A stretch of DNA of 64,000 bases from Streptomyces sp. NRRL S-244. GTDB taxonomy: Bacteria > Actinomycetota > Actinomycetes > Streptomycetales > Streptomycetaceae. The DNA is taken from the NCBI RefSeq assembly GCF_000717915.1, contig NZ_JOCX01000003.1, positions 248,001 to 312,000 of the forward strand, in the 5' to 3' direction. The position numbers and the translations under genes were made by a program. Within the stretch, counting starts at the first letter, position 1; the number at the start of each line of letters is the position of its first letter. Of this stretch, positions 25,681-34,392 are shown piece by piece. The notes under the pieces are model-generated. The model saw nothing but the letters and a program-made list of their open reading frames with translations, was not told the DNA's origin and searched no databases.

Positions 25681-26516
25681 GCCGGGGGCCGGCCCCGGCC
25701 CGGTTCAGCCTCAACCAGGAGACGGTCCGGCAGTGGTCGATGCCCGAGCTGGTCGACGGGTGTGTCGCGGCCGGGGTGAGCACGGTCGGGCTGTGGCGGG
25801 ATCCGGTGCGGGAGTTCGGGGTGCGCGAGACGGCGAAGCTGGTCGCCGGGGCCGGGCTGCGGGTCAGCTCGCTGTGTCGCGGAGGGTTCTTCACCGCCTC
25901 CGATCCGGCGGGGCGGGCGGCGGCCCTCGAGGACAACCGCCGGGCCGTGGAGGAGGCCGCCGAGCTGGGTGCCGACGTGCTGGTCCTGGTCTCGGGGGGC
26001 CTGCCCGACGGTGACCGGGACCTCGTGGGGGCGCGGCGGCGGATCGTCGACGTCCTGGGCGAGCTCGCCCCGTGGGCGGCCTCACACGGGATACGGCTGG
26101 GGATCGAGCCCCTGCATCCGATGTTCGCCTCGGACCGCTGCGTGGTCTCCACGCTCGGCCAGGCCCTGGACATCGCCGAGCAGTTCCCGGCGCGACAGGT
26201 GGGGGTGGTCGTCGACTCCTACCACCTGTGGTGGGACGAGCGGCTGCCGGCCGATCTGCGCCGGGCGGGTGCGGGCGGGCGGATCGTGTCGGTCCAGGTG
26301 GCCGACTGGGTGACCCCGCTCCCCCAAGGGGTGCTGCTGGGGCGGGGGCAGTTGGGCGACGGCTGCATCGATCTGCGGGCGTTCCGGGAGCTGGCCGAAT
26401 CGGCCGGCTATCGGGGCCCGGTGGAGGTGGAGATCTTCCATCCGGGGCTGTGGGCGCGGGACGGTGCCGAGGTGCTGCGGGAGGTGATCGACCGATACCG
26501 CGAGCACGTGGCCTGA
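25677..26516 (+). CDS. sugar phosphate isomerase/epimerase
   Basis: This 279-aa xylose-isomerase-like TIM barrel has candidate metal and catalytic residues in GIEPLHPMF (about residue 141), VVDSYHLWW (about 180), VQVADW and VEVEIFHPGLW (about 248). GTG 25677 overlaps the DUF993 stop. It is paralogous in fold, not closely in sequence, to the isomerase at 21252-22070, so one regulator controls two such enzymes. Together with Gfo/Idh and DUF993 it outlines an oxidation-isomerisation-cleavage route for an unidentified sugar. Confidence 0.86.
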   Translation: MSRGPAPARFSLNQETVRQWSMPELVDGCVAAGVSTVGLWRDPVREFGVRETAKLVAGAGLRVSSLCRGGFFTASDPAGRAAALEDNRRAVEEAAELGADVLVLVSGGLPDGDRDLVGARRRIVDVLGELAPWAASHGIRLGIEPLHPMFASDRCVVSTLGQALDIAEQFPARQVGVVVDSYHLWWDERLPADLRRAGAGGRIVSVQVADWVTPLPQGVLLGRGQLGDGCIDLRAFRELAESAGYRGPVEVEIFHPGLWARDGAEVLREVIDRYREHVA

Positions 26517-26596
26517 GGCGCGTGGCATGAGGCATTGCGAGTGGGGCAAGTGACGGGCCGGCGGGGGCCGGTACGGGATCGGGCAAGGAGCATGCG

Positions 26597-28990
26597 ATGA
26601 CAGACGTGTGGAGTCGGCGCGCCTTCCTCTCCGCCGCGGGCGGGGGTGCGCTCCTGCTGGGAGCGCCCGCCGCGCGGGCGGGAGCCGCGCCGGCGGACGA
26701 GGTCCACGACGCCATGCGGGCGGTGTGGCGCGGCCTCTTCCTGGGCGGTGACATCCCCGCCGCGGCCGAGCCGTTCCGTTCGAGACTCGCCGATCTCGGC
26801 GTCCTGGCCGGGGGGTGGCGCTCCGCCATGGCTCCGGCGGCCGGCTCGCTCTGGCCCGACCTGGGGTACGGCAGCGACCCCGAGATGATGATGCAGAGCT
26901 ACTACCGGCTGCGGACGATGGCCGAGGCCTATGTCCGGCCCGGGACCGGGCTCACCGGGGATACCGGGTTGCGCTCGGCCCTGCTGACCGGGCTGGACCA
27001 TCTGCACACGGACGTCTACCACGCCGGCCAGGTGCGGTACGGCAACTGGTACTGCTGGCAGATCGGCGCCCCGCAGGCCCTGCTCGACCTGTGCGTACTG
27101 TTGTACGAGGAGCTGCCTGCCGCCCGGATCGCCGACTCCTGCGCGGCCGTCGACCATTTCGTCCCGGACTCGGTCGTCGGCTCGTACTCCGGGACCAGTA
27201 CGGGGGCGAACCGGGTCGACCTGTGCCGGGTGCTGGCGCTGCGCGGGGTGGTCGGCGGGGACTCGGCGAAGATCGCCCTGGCCCGGGACGCGCTCGCGCC
27301 GGTGTTCCCGTACGTCACCTCGGGCGACGGGCTCTACCGGGACGGGTCGTTCGTCCAGCACACCTGGGTGCCGTACGCGGGGACGTACGGGGCGGTGCTG
27401 CTCGGCGGGCTGGGCATGCTGTTCGCTCTTCTGAAGGGCACTGCGTGGGAAGTCACGGACCCCGGGGCGCAGATCGCCTTCGACGCGGTGGAGCGGGCCT
27501 GGGCGCCGTTCCTGTTCAACGGGCTGGTCATGGACGCCGTGTCGGGGCGGGCGGTGAGCCGGGGTCTGATGGTCGCCGATCCTCGGCAGGTCCAGCAGGA
27601 CGACCATGCCCGGGGGCATGCGGTGCTCGCCGCGATCCTGCTCCTCGCGGAGGGTGCGAGCGCCGTCGAGCGGGCGCGCTGGCGGGGGTTGGTGAAGGGC
27701 TGGATGGCCCGGGACTACTACAGCCGTCCCCTCGCGGACACGGCGCTCGCCCTGTCCTCGCTCGCCCGCCTGGCTCAGGTCGAGTCCGACGCTTCGGTCG
27801 CGGCACTGCCCGAGCCGGTCGGGCACCGCCTGTTCGCGTCCATGGACCGGGCCACGCACCGGCGGCCCGGCTGGGCGGCCTCGCTGTCCATGGCCTCGAA
27901 ACGGATCGCCCACTACGAGACGGGCAACGGGGAGAACCTGCGCGGCTGGCACACCGGCAGCGGAATGCTCTCCTGGTGGGGGGCCACGTACGGCAACGGC
28001 CAGTACTCGGACGCCTTCTGGCCCACGGTGGACCCGTACAGGCTGCCGGGAACCACGGTGTCGCGGAAGGTGCTCGCCGACGGGGCGGGCGGTGACTGGG
28101 GGGCGTCCCGGCCCGACGCGGCCTGGGTGGGCGGGACGACCGACGGGGAGTTCGCCTCGCTGGGCCAGCACCTGCGGGGCCTGGACAGCACGCTCACGGC
28201 CCGTAAGTCCTGGTTCTTCCTGGACGGCACGATCGTCTGTCTGGGGGCCGGGATCCGCTGCTCGGACGGGACCGTGGTCGAGACGGTGGTCGACAACCGC
28301 AATCTGGGCGCCGCCGGCGCCCATCCCCTCACCGTGGGCGGCACCGTCCAGCCGGCCGCCCTCGGCTGGACGGCGGCCTTCCCCTCCCCCGGCTGGGCCC
28401 ATCTGGCGGGCTTCGGCGGGTACGTGATGTCGGGCTCGGGCTCGTTCAAGGCCCTGCGGGAGGCGCGCACCGGCCGGTGGAGCGAGATCAACCGGGGCGG
28501 CTCCGCCACGGCCCTGACCCGGCGCTACCTCACCCTCTGGTACGACCACGGCAAGGACCCGGCCGGCGCCGGTTACGTCCACCAGGTGCTGCCGGGGGCG
28601 ACGGTGGCGCAGACCGCCGCCAGAGCCGCCGCCGCGGGGTGGCTCTCCGTACTCGCCAACTCGGAAACGGCGCAAGGCGTCTCGGTGCCCTCGCTGGGCT
28701 TCACCGGGGTCAATTTCTGGCAGGCCGGATCGGCCGGTCCGCTGGAGGCGGGAGCACCCTGTTCGGTGACGGTCCGGGAGAGGGCGGACGGCACGGCCGC
28801 GGTCTGCGTGGCGGACCCGGCCCGGGCGCTGACCTCGCTGACGCTGGTGTGGAACCGCCCCGTCGCCGCGGTGCTGTCCCGCCCGCCGAGCCTGGTCTCG
28901 GAGGCCACGGGCGCTCGGCTTCGGCTCGACTTCGGGAACCTCACCACGGCGGCGGGGGCCGGCCAGCAGGTGGTGGTCCGGCTGGGGTGA
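26597..28990 (+). CDS. secreted polysaccharide lyase family 8 (hyaluronate/xanthan/chondroitin lyase type)
   Basis: This 797-aa exported lyase cleaves uronic-acid polysaccharides by beta-elimination. A Tat signal (SRRAFLSAAGGGALLLGAPA) precedes an alpha/alpha toroid (about 35-370) and beta-sandwich domains (about 385-797). The PL8 active-site set is visible: Asn/Trp in YGNWYCWQIG (about 145), His in GSFVQHTWVPYAG with the Tyr of YGAV (about 255), and Arg in SGRAVSR (about 317). It starts 80 bp after the isomerase operon and may share induction with it. The preferred polymer cannot be told from sequence. Confidence 0.92.
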   Translation: MTDVWSRRAFLSAAGGGALLLGAPAARAGAAPADEVHDAMRAVWRGLFLGGDIPAAAEPFRSRLADLGVLAGGWRSAMAPAAGSLWPDLGYGSDPEMMMQSYYRLRTMAEAYVRPGTGLTGDTGLRSALLTGLDHLHTDVYHAGQVRYGNWYCWQIGAPQALLDLCVLLYEELPAARIADSCAAVDHFVPDSVVGSYSGTSTGANRVDLCRVLALRGVVGGDSAKIALARDALAPVFPYVTSGDGLYRDGSFVQHTWVPYAGTYGAVLLGGLGMLFALLKGTAWEVTDPGAQIAFDAVERAWAPFLFNGLVMDAVSGRAVSRGLMVADPRQVQQDDHARGHAVLAAILLLAEGASAVERARWRGLVKGWMARDYYSRPLADTALALSSLARLAQVESDASVAALPEPVGHRLFASMDRATHRRPGWAASLSMASKRIAHYETGNGENLRGWHTGSGMLSWWGATYGNGQYSDAFWPTVDPYRLPGTTVSRKVLADGAGGDWGASRPDAAWVGGTTDGEFASLGQHLRGLDSTLTARKSWFFLDGTIVCLGAGIRCSDGTVVETVVDNRNLGAAGAHPLTVGGTVQPAALGWTAAFPSPGWAHLAGFGGYVMSGSGSFKALREARTGRWSEINRGGSATALTRRYLTLWYDHGKDPAGAGYVHQVLPGATVAQTAARAAAAGWLSVLANSETAQGVSVPSLGFTGVNFWQAGSAGPLEAGAPCSVTVRERADGTAAVCVADPARALTSLTLVWNRPVAAVLSRPPSLVSEATGARLRLDFGNLTTAAGAGQQVVVRLG

Positions 28991-29010
28991 GCCGTCAAGG
29001 GTGACATAGC

Positions 29011-30666
29011 GTGCCCTTCATGGATCATGAGCACATAACCGGGGCCGGGGACGGCGACGGCGCGGGCAGGCGGCGGTTCCTGGCGATCGCGACGGGAGCG
29101 GCCACCGCCGCCGGGCTCGGGGCCGTGGCCGGCTGCGCCAACGGAGCGGCCGGCGGGGCGGCCGGGAAGGGGGAGGGCAAGGGTGACGGCAAGGGTGACG
29201 GCAAGGGGGCGGCGCCCGGCGCGGCGGCGGGGAAGGGCGGACCGGCCGGTTTCGACGTCAAGGCCGAGAACGCCAAGCCGGGGCATGCCGATTGGCGTGT
29301 GACCAGGGCCGGGGCGGCCCGGGCCATCGAGGGCTTCGCCGACAAGGTCAGCGTCCTGCCCGGCGAGTCCTTCGGCCTCCACGTGTCCACCACGGCGCCC
29401 CGGTTCACCGTCTCCGCCTACCGGATGGGCTGGTACGGCGGCGCCCGGGCCCGGCTGGTGTGGCGGTCCGAAGCGCTGCCCGGCGTGCGCCAGCCCGAGC
29501 ACACGGTGGATTCCGCGACCCGGATGGTCCGTACCCGGTGGCCCCGTACGACCACCGTCGACACCAAGGACTGGCCCGAGGGGTGCTACCTGCTGCGGCT
29601 CGACGCACAGGGCGCCGAGGGCCAGCGCTTCGTCCCGGTCACGGTCCGCTCGGCGGCGAGCGCCGGCCGTACGGTCGTGGTGAACGCGGTGGCGACCTGG
29701 CAGGCGTACAACCGGTGGGGCGGCTACGGCAGCTACGACGGCCCCAGCGGCGGCTACGCCTCACGCTCCCTCTCGGTCACCTTCGACCGTCCGTACGAGT
29801 ACGACGACGGCGCCGGCCTGTTCCTCGTGTACGAGGCCCCGCTGCTCGCCCTCGCCGAGCGGCTCGGCATACCCCTGGCCTACGCGACGACCACCGACGT
29901 GGCGCGGGAGAAGCGGTTGCTGGAGGGGGCCGCGGCGGTGCTCTCCCTCGGCCACGACGAGTACTGGTCGCCAGAGCAGCGGGCCCACTTCACCGCCGCC
30001 CGGGACGCCGGGACCAACATCGCGGTCCTCGGCGCGAACTGCTGCTTCCGCCGGATCCGGCTGGAGCCCTCCGATCTCGGTCCGGACCGTACGGTGGTCT
30101 GCTACAAGTCCGCCTACGACCAGGACCCCGGATTCAAGCGCGGCCAGCCGGCCACCGTCGACTTCCGCTCGGCGCCCGGCGCCGATCCGGAGAGCTCGCT
30201 GCTCGGTGTGATCTATGACGGCTACCCGGTGGACGCCCCGTACGTGGTGACCCACCCCGGCCACTGGCTGTTCGAGGGCACCGGCGTGCAGGCCGGCGAC
30301 CGGTTCGCGCACCTGGTGGGGGTGGAGTACGACAAGGTCAACACCGGGTTCCCGACGCCCCGGCCGATCGAGATCCTGGCTCACTCCCCCGTGGTGTGCG
30401 AGGGCCGGCCCAGCCACCAGGACACGGCGTACTACACCGTGCCGAGCGGCGCGGGCGTCTTCGCGACCGGGACCATGCGGTGGGTGGAGGCCCTGGACGC
30501 GACGGGCGACGGCCGCAGCGGCGCCAACCACGGCCTCGACGCCAAGGCGGGCGCGCTGACCACCCGGGTGACGGAGAACCTGCTGCGGGCGTTCGCGGCC
30601 GGCCCGGCGGGCCGCGCGCACCCCGCGCAGGACAATGTGAAGGCGGTGTACGGGGGCACGGCCTAG
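29011..30666 (+). CDS. Tat-exported lipoprotein of the N,N-dimethylformamidase beta-subunit-like family
   Basis: This 551-aa protein starts at GTG 29011, chosen because AAGGG lies nine bases upstream, rather than the ATG three codons later. The signal GRRRFLAIATGAATAAGLGAVAGC combines a twin arginine with a lipobox (Cys near 45). A Lys/Gly/Asp-rich repeat (KGEGKGDGKGDGKG) follows, then a beta domain with YRMGWYGG (about 143). The large C-terminal domain contains TWQAYNRWGGYGSYDG and LSLGHDEYWS, typical of the dimethylformamidase-beta-like family. Many actinomycete members are extracellular and of unknown substrate. Proximity to the polysaccharide lyase suggests work on the same polymer, which is unproven. 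Confidence 0.8.
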   Translation: MPFMDHEHITGAGDGDGAGRRRFLAIATGAATAAGLGAVAGCANGAAGGAAGKGEGKGDGKGDGKGAAPGAAAGKGGPAGFDVKAENAKPGHADWRVTRAGAARAIEGFADKVSVLPGESFGLHVSTTAPRFTVSAYRMGWYGGARARLVWRSEALPGVRQPEHTVDSATRMVRTRWPRTTTVDTKDWPEGCYLLRLDAQGAEGQRFVPVTVRSAASAGRTVVVNAVATWQAYNRWGGYGSYDGPSGGYASRSLSVTFDRPYEYDDGAGLFLVYEAPLLALAERLGIPLAYATTTDVAREKRLLEGAAAVLSLGHDEYWSPEQRAHFTAARDAGTNIAVLGANCCFRRIRLEPSDLGPDRTVVCYKSAYDQDPGFKRGQPATVDFRSAPGADPESSLLGVIYDGYPVDAPYVVTHPGHWLFEGTGVQAGDRFAHLVGVEYDKVNTGFPTPRPIEILAHSPVVCEGRPSHQDTAYYTVPSGAGVFATGTMRWVEALDATGDGRSGANHGLDAKAGALTTRVTENLLRAFAAGPAGRAHPAQDNVKAVYGGTA

Positions 30667-30750
30667 GATCGTGATCACGGCATCGCGTGTCGGTCACCGA
30701 CCGGGTGAGGCATGGAGGTGCCGTGATGTGCCTTGCGGAGGCATTCACTC

Positions 30751-31149
30751 ATGTCAGTACAGCTGAACCACACGATCATCCACTCCCGGGACAACCGGGA
30801 GGCCGCCGAATTCCTGGCGGACGTCCTCGGCCTTGAGGTCGGGACCGAGTGGGGCCCGTTCGTCCCCGTCGAGACAGCCAACGGCGTCACCCTCGACTTC
30901 GCCACCGTGCCCGCCGACTCCCTCGCCACCCAGCACTACGCGTTCCTCGTCTCCGAGGAGGAATTCGACGCGTCGTTCGGGAAGATCCGGGCGGGCGGGA
31001 TCCCGTACTTCGCCGACCCCCACATGAAGCGGGCCGGCGAGATCAACCACAACGACGGCGGCCGCGGCGTCTACTTCCTGGACCCGTCGGGCCACGGGAT
31101 GGAGATCATCACCCGCCCGTACGGCTACCAGGAGCCCACGGCCGGATAG
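30751..31149 (+). CDS. VOC-superfamily (glyoxalase-like) protein
   Basis: This 132-aa protein has one vicinal-oxygen-chelate fold built from two beta-alpha-beta3 repeats. Candidate metal ligands are His in LNHTIIHS (residue 7), His in QHYAFLV (about 66) and Glu in GHGMEIITRPYG (about 116), the usual H-x-E arrangement. ATG 30751 follows GGAG. The 3' end overlaps the opposing ABC ATPase gene by 41 bp. Functions range from glyoxalase to dioxygenase and antibiotic binding, and nothing here decides among them. Confidence 0.85.
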   Translation: MSVQLNHTIIHSRDNREAAEFLADVLGLEVGTEWGPFVPVETANGVTLDFATVPADSLATQHYAFLVSEEEFDASFGKIRAGGIPYFADPHMKRAGEINHNDGGRGVYFLDPSGHGMEIITRPYGYQEPTAG

Positions 31150-31978
31150 CCGGCCGGCCGGCCCGACCGATGCGTCGGCCTCCCGCTCCCTCCCCGGCGA
31201 GCGGGAGGTAGACGATGTTCGGGGCGGCGGTGACCGGGTGGGTGGTGATGCGGGTGCGGACCCCGTACACCTCGGCCAGCAGGTCCTCGGTCAGCACCTG
31301 TGAGGGTGTCCCCGAGGCCGCCACCCGGCCGCCCGCCAGCACGTACAGGCGATCGCAGTACGAGGCCGCCAGGTTGAGGTCGTGCAGCACGAGCAGCGCG
31401 GTGGCCGGCAGGGCACGGACCAGGGCGAGGACCTCCAGCTGGTAGCGGATGTCCAGGTGGTTCGTCGGCTCGTCGAGGGCGAGCAGGCCCGGCTCCTGGA
31501 CGAGGGCGCGGGCCACCAGGGCGCGCTGCCGTTCGCCGCCGGAGAGCCCGTCGTACCGCCGGCCCGCGAGGCTGCTCGCGCCGACGGTCTCCAGTGCCTC
31601 GGCGACGCGCCGGACGTCGTCCGGGCCGTCCTGCTCCCAGAACCGCTTGTGCGGGCTGCGCCCCATCGCGACCACCTCGCGGACCGTCAGCCCGAAGGTC
31701 CCCGCCGCGTCCTGCGGGACGACCGCGACCCGCCGGGCCCGGTCCTTGGCGCCCAGCCCCGCCGCGTCCGCGCCGTCCAGGAGCACCCGGCCGGCCGTGG
31801 GCCGCAGGGTGCCGTAGACGCAGCGCAGCAGCGTGGTCTTGCCGCTGCCGTTGGGGCCGACCACGCCGACCGTCTCGCCGGGCCGGGCGGTGAGGTCGAT
31901 CCCGTGGAGCAGCGTGTGCCCATCGGTCTCGTAACGCACGGCCTCGACGGCGAGTTCCACCGGCTGCCGCCCGCTCAT
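31109..31978 (-). CDS. ABC transporter ATPase, probable cobalamin uptake (BtuD/FecE type)
   Basis: This 289-aa FecE/BtuD-type ATPase has Walker A GPNGSGKTTL (about residue 42), signature LSGGERQRA (about 143), Walker B LLALDEPTNHLD (about 165) and H-loop VLHDLNLA. It is the last gene of a three-gene operon (binding protein, permease, ATPase) joined by 4-bp overlaps. Sequence alone would suggest iron-siderophore transport. A cobalamin riboswitch at the head of the operon points to vitamin B12 or cobinamide instead. Confidence 0.9.
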   Translation of the reverse strand: MSGRQPVELAVEAVRYETDGHTLLHGIDLTARPGETVGVVGPNGSGKTTLLRCVYGTLRPTAGRVLLDGADAAGLGAKDRARRVAVVPQDAAGTFGLTVREVVAMGRSPHKRFWEQDGPDDVRRVAEALETVGASSLAGRRYDGLSGGERQRALVARALVQEPGLLALDEPTNHLDIRYQLEVLALVRALPATALLVLHDLNLAASYCDRLYVLAGGRVAASGTPSQVLTEDLLAEVYGVRTRITTHPVTAAPNIVYLPLAGEGAGGRRIGRAGRPAIRPWAPGSRTGG

Positions 31979-33042
31979 CCCGCCACCCCCTCGACCCGTG
32001 TGGAGCGGCGCAGCATCCACAGGAAGAACGGTCCGCCGACGAGCGCGGTGACCACGCCGACCGGTATCTCCTCGGGCGCCGCGGCCGTACGGGCGATCAG
32101 GTCGGCCAGGGTCAGGAACACGGCCCCGCCCAGTGCGGCGACCGGCAGCAGGGCCCGGTGCCCGGCGCCGACGACCATCCGGGCGGCGTGCGGAACCATC
32201 AGCCCGACGAACCCGATGGCGCCGCTGTAGGCGACGAGCACGCCGATCACGAGGGAGGTGAGGACGAAGACGGCTGCGCGGAAGCGCCCGGTGTCCAGAC
32301 CGAGGGTCCGCGCACCCTCCTCCCCCGCGAGGAGCAGGTCGAGCGGCCGGGCGAGCGCGGTGAGCAGGGCGGTGCCGACGAGCAGCGCGGCGGCGGGCAG
32401 GGCGAGTTCGTCCCAGCGGGCCCCGCCCAGGCCGCCCAGGGTCCAGAACAGGACGGAGCGGATCTGGTCGGGGTGCGCGGCGAGCACCAGCACCAGGCTG
32501 GTGAGCGCGGACAGGATGTACTGGACGGCGACCCCGGCGAGGATCAGCCGCCCGGTGGTCATCGTGCCGCCGCGCCGGGCCATGGCGTAGACGGCGACGA
32601 GCGCCCCCATCGATCCGGCGAACGCGGCGGCCGGCACGCCCAGGGCGCCGATCCCGCCGAGGGCTCCGGTCGTTCCCGCCGCTCCCGCGACGCCCGCCGC
32701 TCCCGCGCCGAAGACGATGACGAGGACGGCGCCCAGCGAAGCCCCGGAGGAGGCTCCCAGCAGGAACGGGTCGGCGAGCTGATTGCGGACGAGGGCCTGC
32801 AGGACGGTGCCGGCGACGGCGAGCCCGGCTCCGACGACCGCCCCGAGCAGCACCCGCGGCATCCGCACGTCCCACACGATGGAGGCGAACGCCCCGCTGC
32901 GCTGCTCTGGGCCGCCGAGCACGATGTCGAGGACCCGGCCGGGAGCGATCCGTACCGGCCCCAGGGCCAGGCCCGCGACGGCGGACGCGAGGAGCGCCGC
33001 GGCGAGGAGCGCGAGGACGGCCGGCGTACGGGGGCGCCTCAC
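31975..33042 (-). CDS. FecCD/BtuC-family ABC permease, probable cobalamin uptake
   Basis: This 355-aa permease has about ten membrane spans, characteristic of the FecCD/BtuC fold. Conserved features include QALVRNQLADPFLLGASSGASLGAV and SGAIGFVGLMVPHAARM, the ATPase-coupling region. Start GTG 33042 overlaps the binding-protein stop (GTGA). An in-frame extension upstream runs into the binding-protein gene and is not real. It shares the riboswitch-led operon and is encoded once, so it probably forms a homodimer. Confidence 0.9.
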   Translation of the reverse strand: MRRPRTPAVLALLAAALLASAVAGLALGPVRIAPGRVLDIVLGGPEQRSGAFASIVWDVRMPRVLLGAVVGAGLAVAGTVLQALVRNQLADPFLLGASSGASLGAVLVIVFGAGAAGVAGAAGTTGALGGIGALGVPAAAFAGSMGALVAVYAMARRGGTMTTGRLILAGVAVQYILSALTSLVLVLAAHPDQIRSVLFWTLGGLGGARWDELALPAAALLVGTALLTALARPLDLLLAGEEGARTLGLDTGRFRAAVFVLTSLVIGVLVAYSGAIGFVGLMVPHAARMVVGAGHRALLPVAALGGAVFLTLADLIARTAAAPEEIPVGVVTALVGGPFFLWMLRRSTRVEGVAG

Positions 33043-34028
33043 GCGGCGTCGGGGTGGAGCTGGCGGCCCAGGGACTCGACGGCGTCGGCGACGCGGACGC
33101 CGAGGACGGCCGAGGACAGGGGCAGCACCACGAACCGCTTGTTCTTGACGGCGGGAACCTCCGCGAGCGCCGGGTCGTTCAACAGGCGCTGCTTCTTGGC
33201 TTCGACGGTGGTGCCGCCGTAGTCGTAGATGAGGACGACCTCGGGCCGCCGCTCGATGACCTTCTCCCACGACACGTCACCGAAGGTGTCCTTGAGGTCG
33301 GCGAAGGTGTTCGTCCCGCCCCCCAGCGAGACGATCTCGTTGCCGATGCCGCCTCCTCCGGAGGTGAAGGCGGTGCCCTCGCCGGAGTCGTAGACGAAGA
33401 CGGTCGGCTTGGCCCTGTCCTTGACCCGGGCGCTGACGGCGTCGATGCGGCGCTGCTCGTCCTCGATGAGGCGCGCGCCGCGCTCGGGCACGCCGAAGGT
33501 GAGCGCGACCTCGGTGATCTCGGTCTTCAGCTGTTCGAGGCCGACCGGGCCGGTGCTGCAGTACTCCACGCTGAGCCGGGAGTTGATGCCGGCCTTGGCG
33601 AGTCCCTCGCGGTCGCGCCCCTGCGCCTTGTCGAAGGCGCTCGCGTACCCGCCGTAGACGAAGTCCGGGTCGGCGCCGAGGAGGACCTCCTTCGAGGGGT
33701 ACTCCTTGGCCAGCACCTTGATCTTGTCGTAGGCGGGCCGGTAGGCGGGCAGTACGGAGTCGTCGAGGTAGGCCGTCGCGGCCATCCGGTCCTGGAGGCC
33801 GAGGGCGAGCAGGATCTCGGTGGCGTGCTGGTTCATGGTGACGGCCCGCTGCGGCGGGGCCTGGTAGGTGCTGCTGACACCGCAGTTGGTGACGGTGTAC
33901 GGGAACCCCGGCGCGGGCGCCGCGTCCGCGGCCCCGCCTCCCGCCGAGGACGGACCGCCGCATGCGGCCAGGGGTATCAGGAGCGCGATCGGGACAAGGG
34001 CGCGCAGAACGGCGCGGGAACGCGGCAT
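33039..34028 (-). CDS. substrate-binding lipoprotein, probable cobalamin binding (BtuF type)
   Basis: This 329-aa helical-backbone binding protein (BtuF/FhuD class) has a signal peptide ending in the lipobox IPLAAC, with Cys near residue 22. The mature protein shows the two lobes joined by a long helix, with PQRAVTMNQHATEILLALGL in lobe one and YDYGG-TVEAKKQ in lobe two. Start ATG 34028 follows GGAGAGG. A longer frame upstream would run through the riboswitch and is rejected. A GGGGA/TCCCC hairpin (34042-34057) just ahead of the ribosome site could help control translation. Confidence 0.9.
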   Translation of the reverse strand: MPRSRAVLRALVPIALLIPLAACGGPSSAGGGAADAAPAPGFPYTVTNCGVSSTYQAPPQRAVTMNQHATEILLALGLQDRMAATAYLDDSVLPAYRPAYDKIKVLAKEYPSKEVLLGADPDFVYGGYASAFDKAQGRDREGLAKAGINSRLSVEYCSTGPVGLEQLKTEITEVALTFGVPERGARLIEDEQRRIDAVSARVKDRAKPTVFVYDSGEGTAFTSGGGGIGNEIVSLGGGTNTFADLKDTFGDVSWEKVIERRPEVVLIYDYGGTTVEAKKQRLLNDPALAEVPAVKNKRFVVLPLSSAVLGVRVADAVESLGRQLHPDAA

Positions 34029-34074
34029 GGCGAAGCCTCTCCGGGGGATCCTCGTCCCCTGGTCGACGTGAAGA

Positions 34075-34172
34075 GGCGATGCGTCAGTGTCTGACTCCCG
34101 GTCCCCGCACGGGGACCGGTCACAGTGGCGGGACCGCACCGGATTCGCACCGGTTTCCTGTCCTGCACCGCC
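34075..34172 (-). promoter_or_regulatory. cobalamin riboswitch
   Basis: Read on the minus strand, the leader contains the diagnostic B12 elements. These are ACCGGTGCGAATCCGGTGCG with GTCCCGCCACTGT directly after, and a closing helix formed by GGCGGTGC (34172-34165) and GCATCGCC (34082-34075). The internal stem GGTCCCCGTGCGGGGACC is the expected variable arm. It lies 47 nt upstream of the binding-protein start codon. In this family, binding of adenosylcobalamin switches expression of B12 uptake or synthesis genes off. Confidence 0.92.
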
Positions 34173-34214
34173 TGGGGTGGTTCGTCGCAGTCTGCCAGAC
34201 GGCCCTGAAACGCC

Positions 34215-34249
34215 GTCGGGCCCGCCCCCATGGAGGGGACGGGCCCGAC
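34215..34249. terminator. strong hairpin between tRNA-Trp and the B12 operon
   Basis: The arms GTCGGGCCCGCCCC and GGGGACGGGCCCGAC pair almost completely around a five-base loop. It lies 15 bp downstream of the tRNA 3' end on the minus strand, and should end the tRNA transcript before the riboswitch. Confidence 0.85.
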
Positions 34250-34264
34250 GCCGCGTACTTCTTG

Positions 34265-34338
34265 CAGGGGCGGCAGGATTCGAACCTGCGGCATCTGGTT
34301 TTGGAGACCAGCGCTCTGACCAGCTGAGCTACACCCCT
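34265..34338 (-). tRNA. tRNA-Trp (anticodon CCA)
   Basis: The 74-nt cloverleaf is complete. The acceptor stem AGGGGTG/CGCCCCT carries discriminator G and the D arm is GCTC/GAGC. The anticodon stem CTGGT/ACCAG holds loop CTCCAAA, and the T arm is GCAGG-TTCGAAT-CCTGC. The CCA end is not encoded. No integrase or attachment-site duplication is seen beside it. Confidence 0.97.
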
Positions 34339-34392
34339 TCGCTGAGGAAACTCTGACATGGAGCGCCGCGGAGATCCAAATGGATTAGTGGG

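Noticed and set aside
31109..34028. Ferric siderophore importer annotation
   Set aside because: Sequence family alone allows it, but the cobalamin riboswitch in the leader is better evidence for B12 uptake.
34265..34338. tRNA-Trp as an integration site of a mobile element
   Set aside because: There is no integrase, no excisionase and no duplicated tRNA 3' end within the window.
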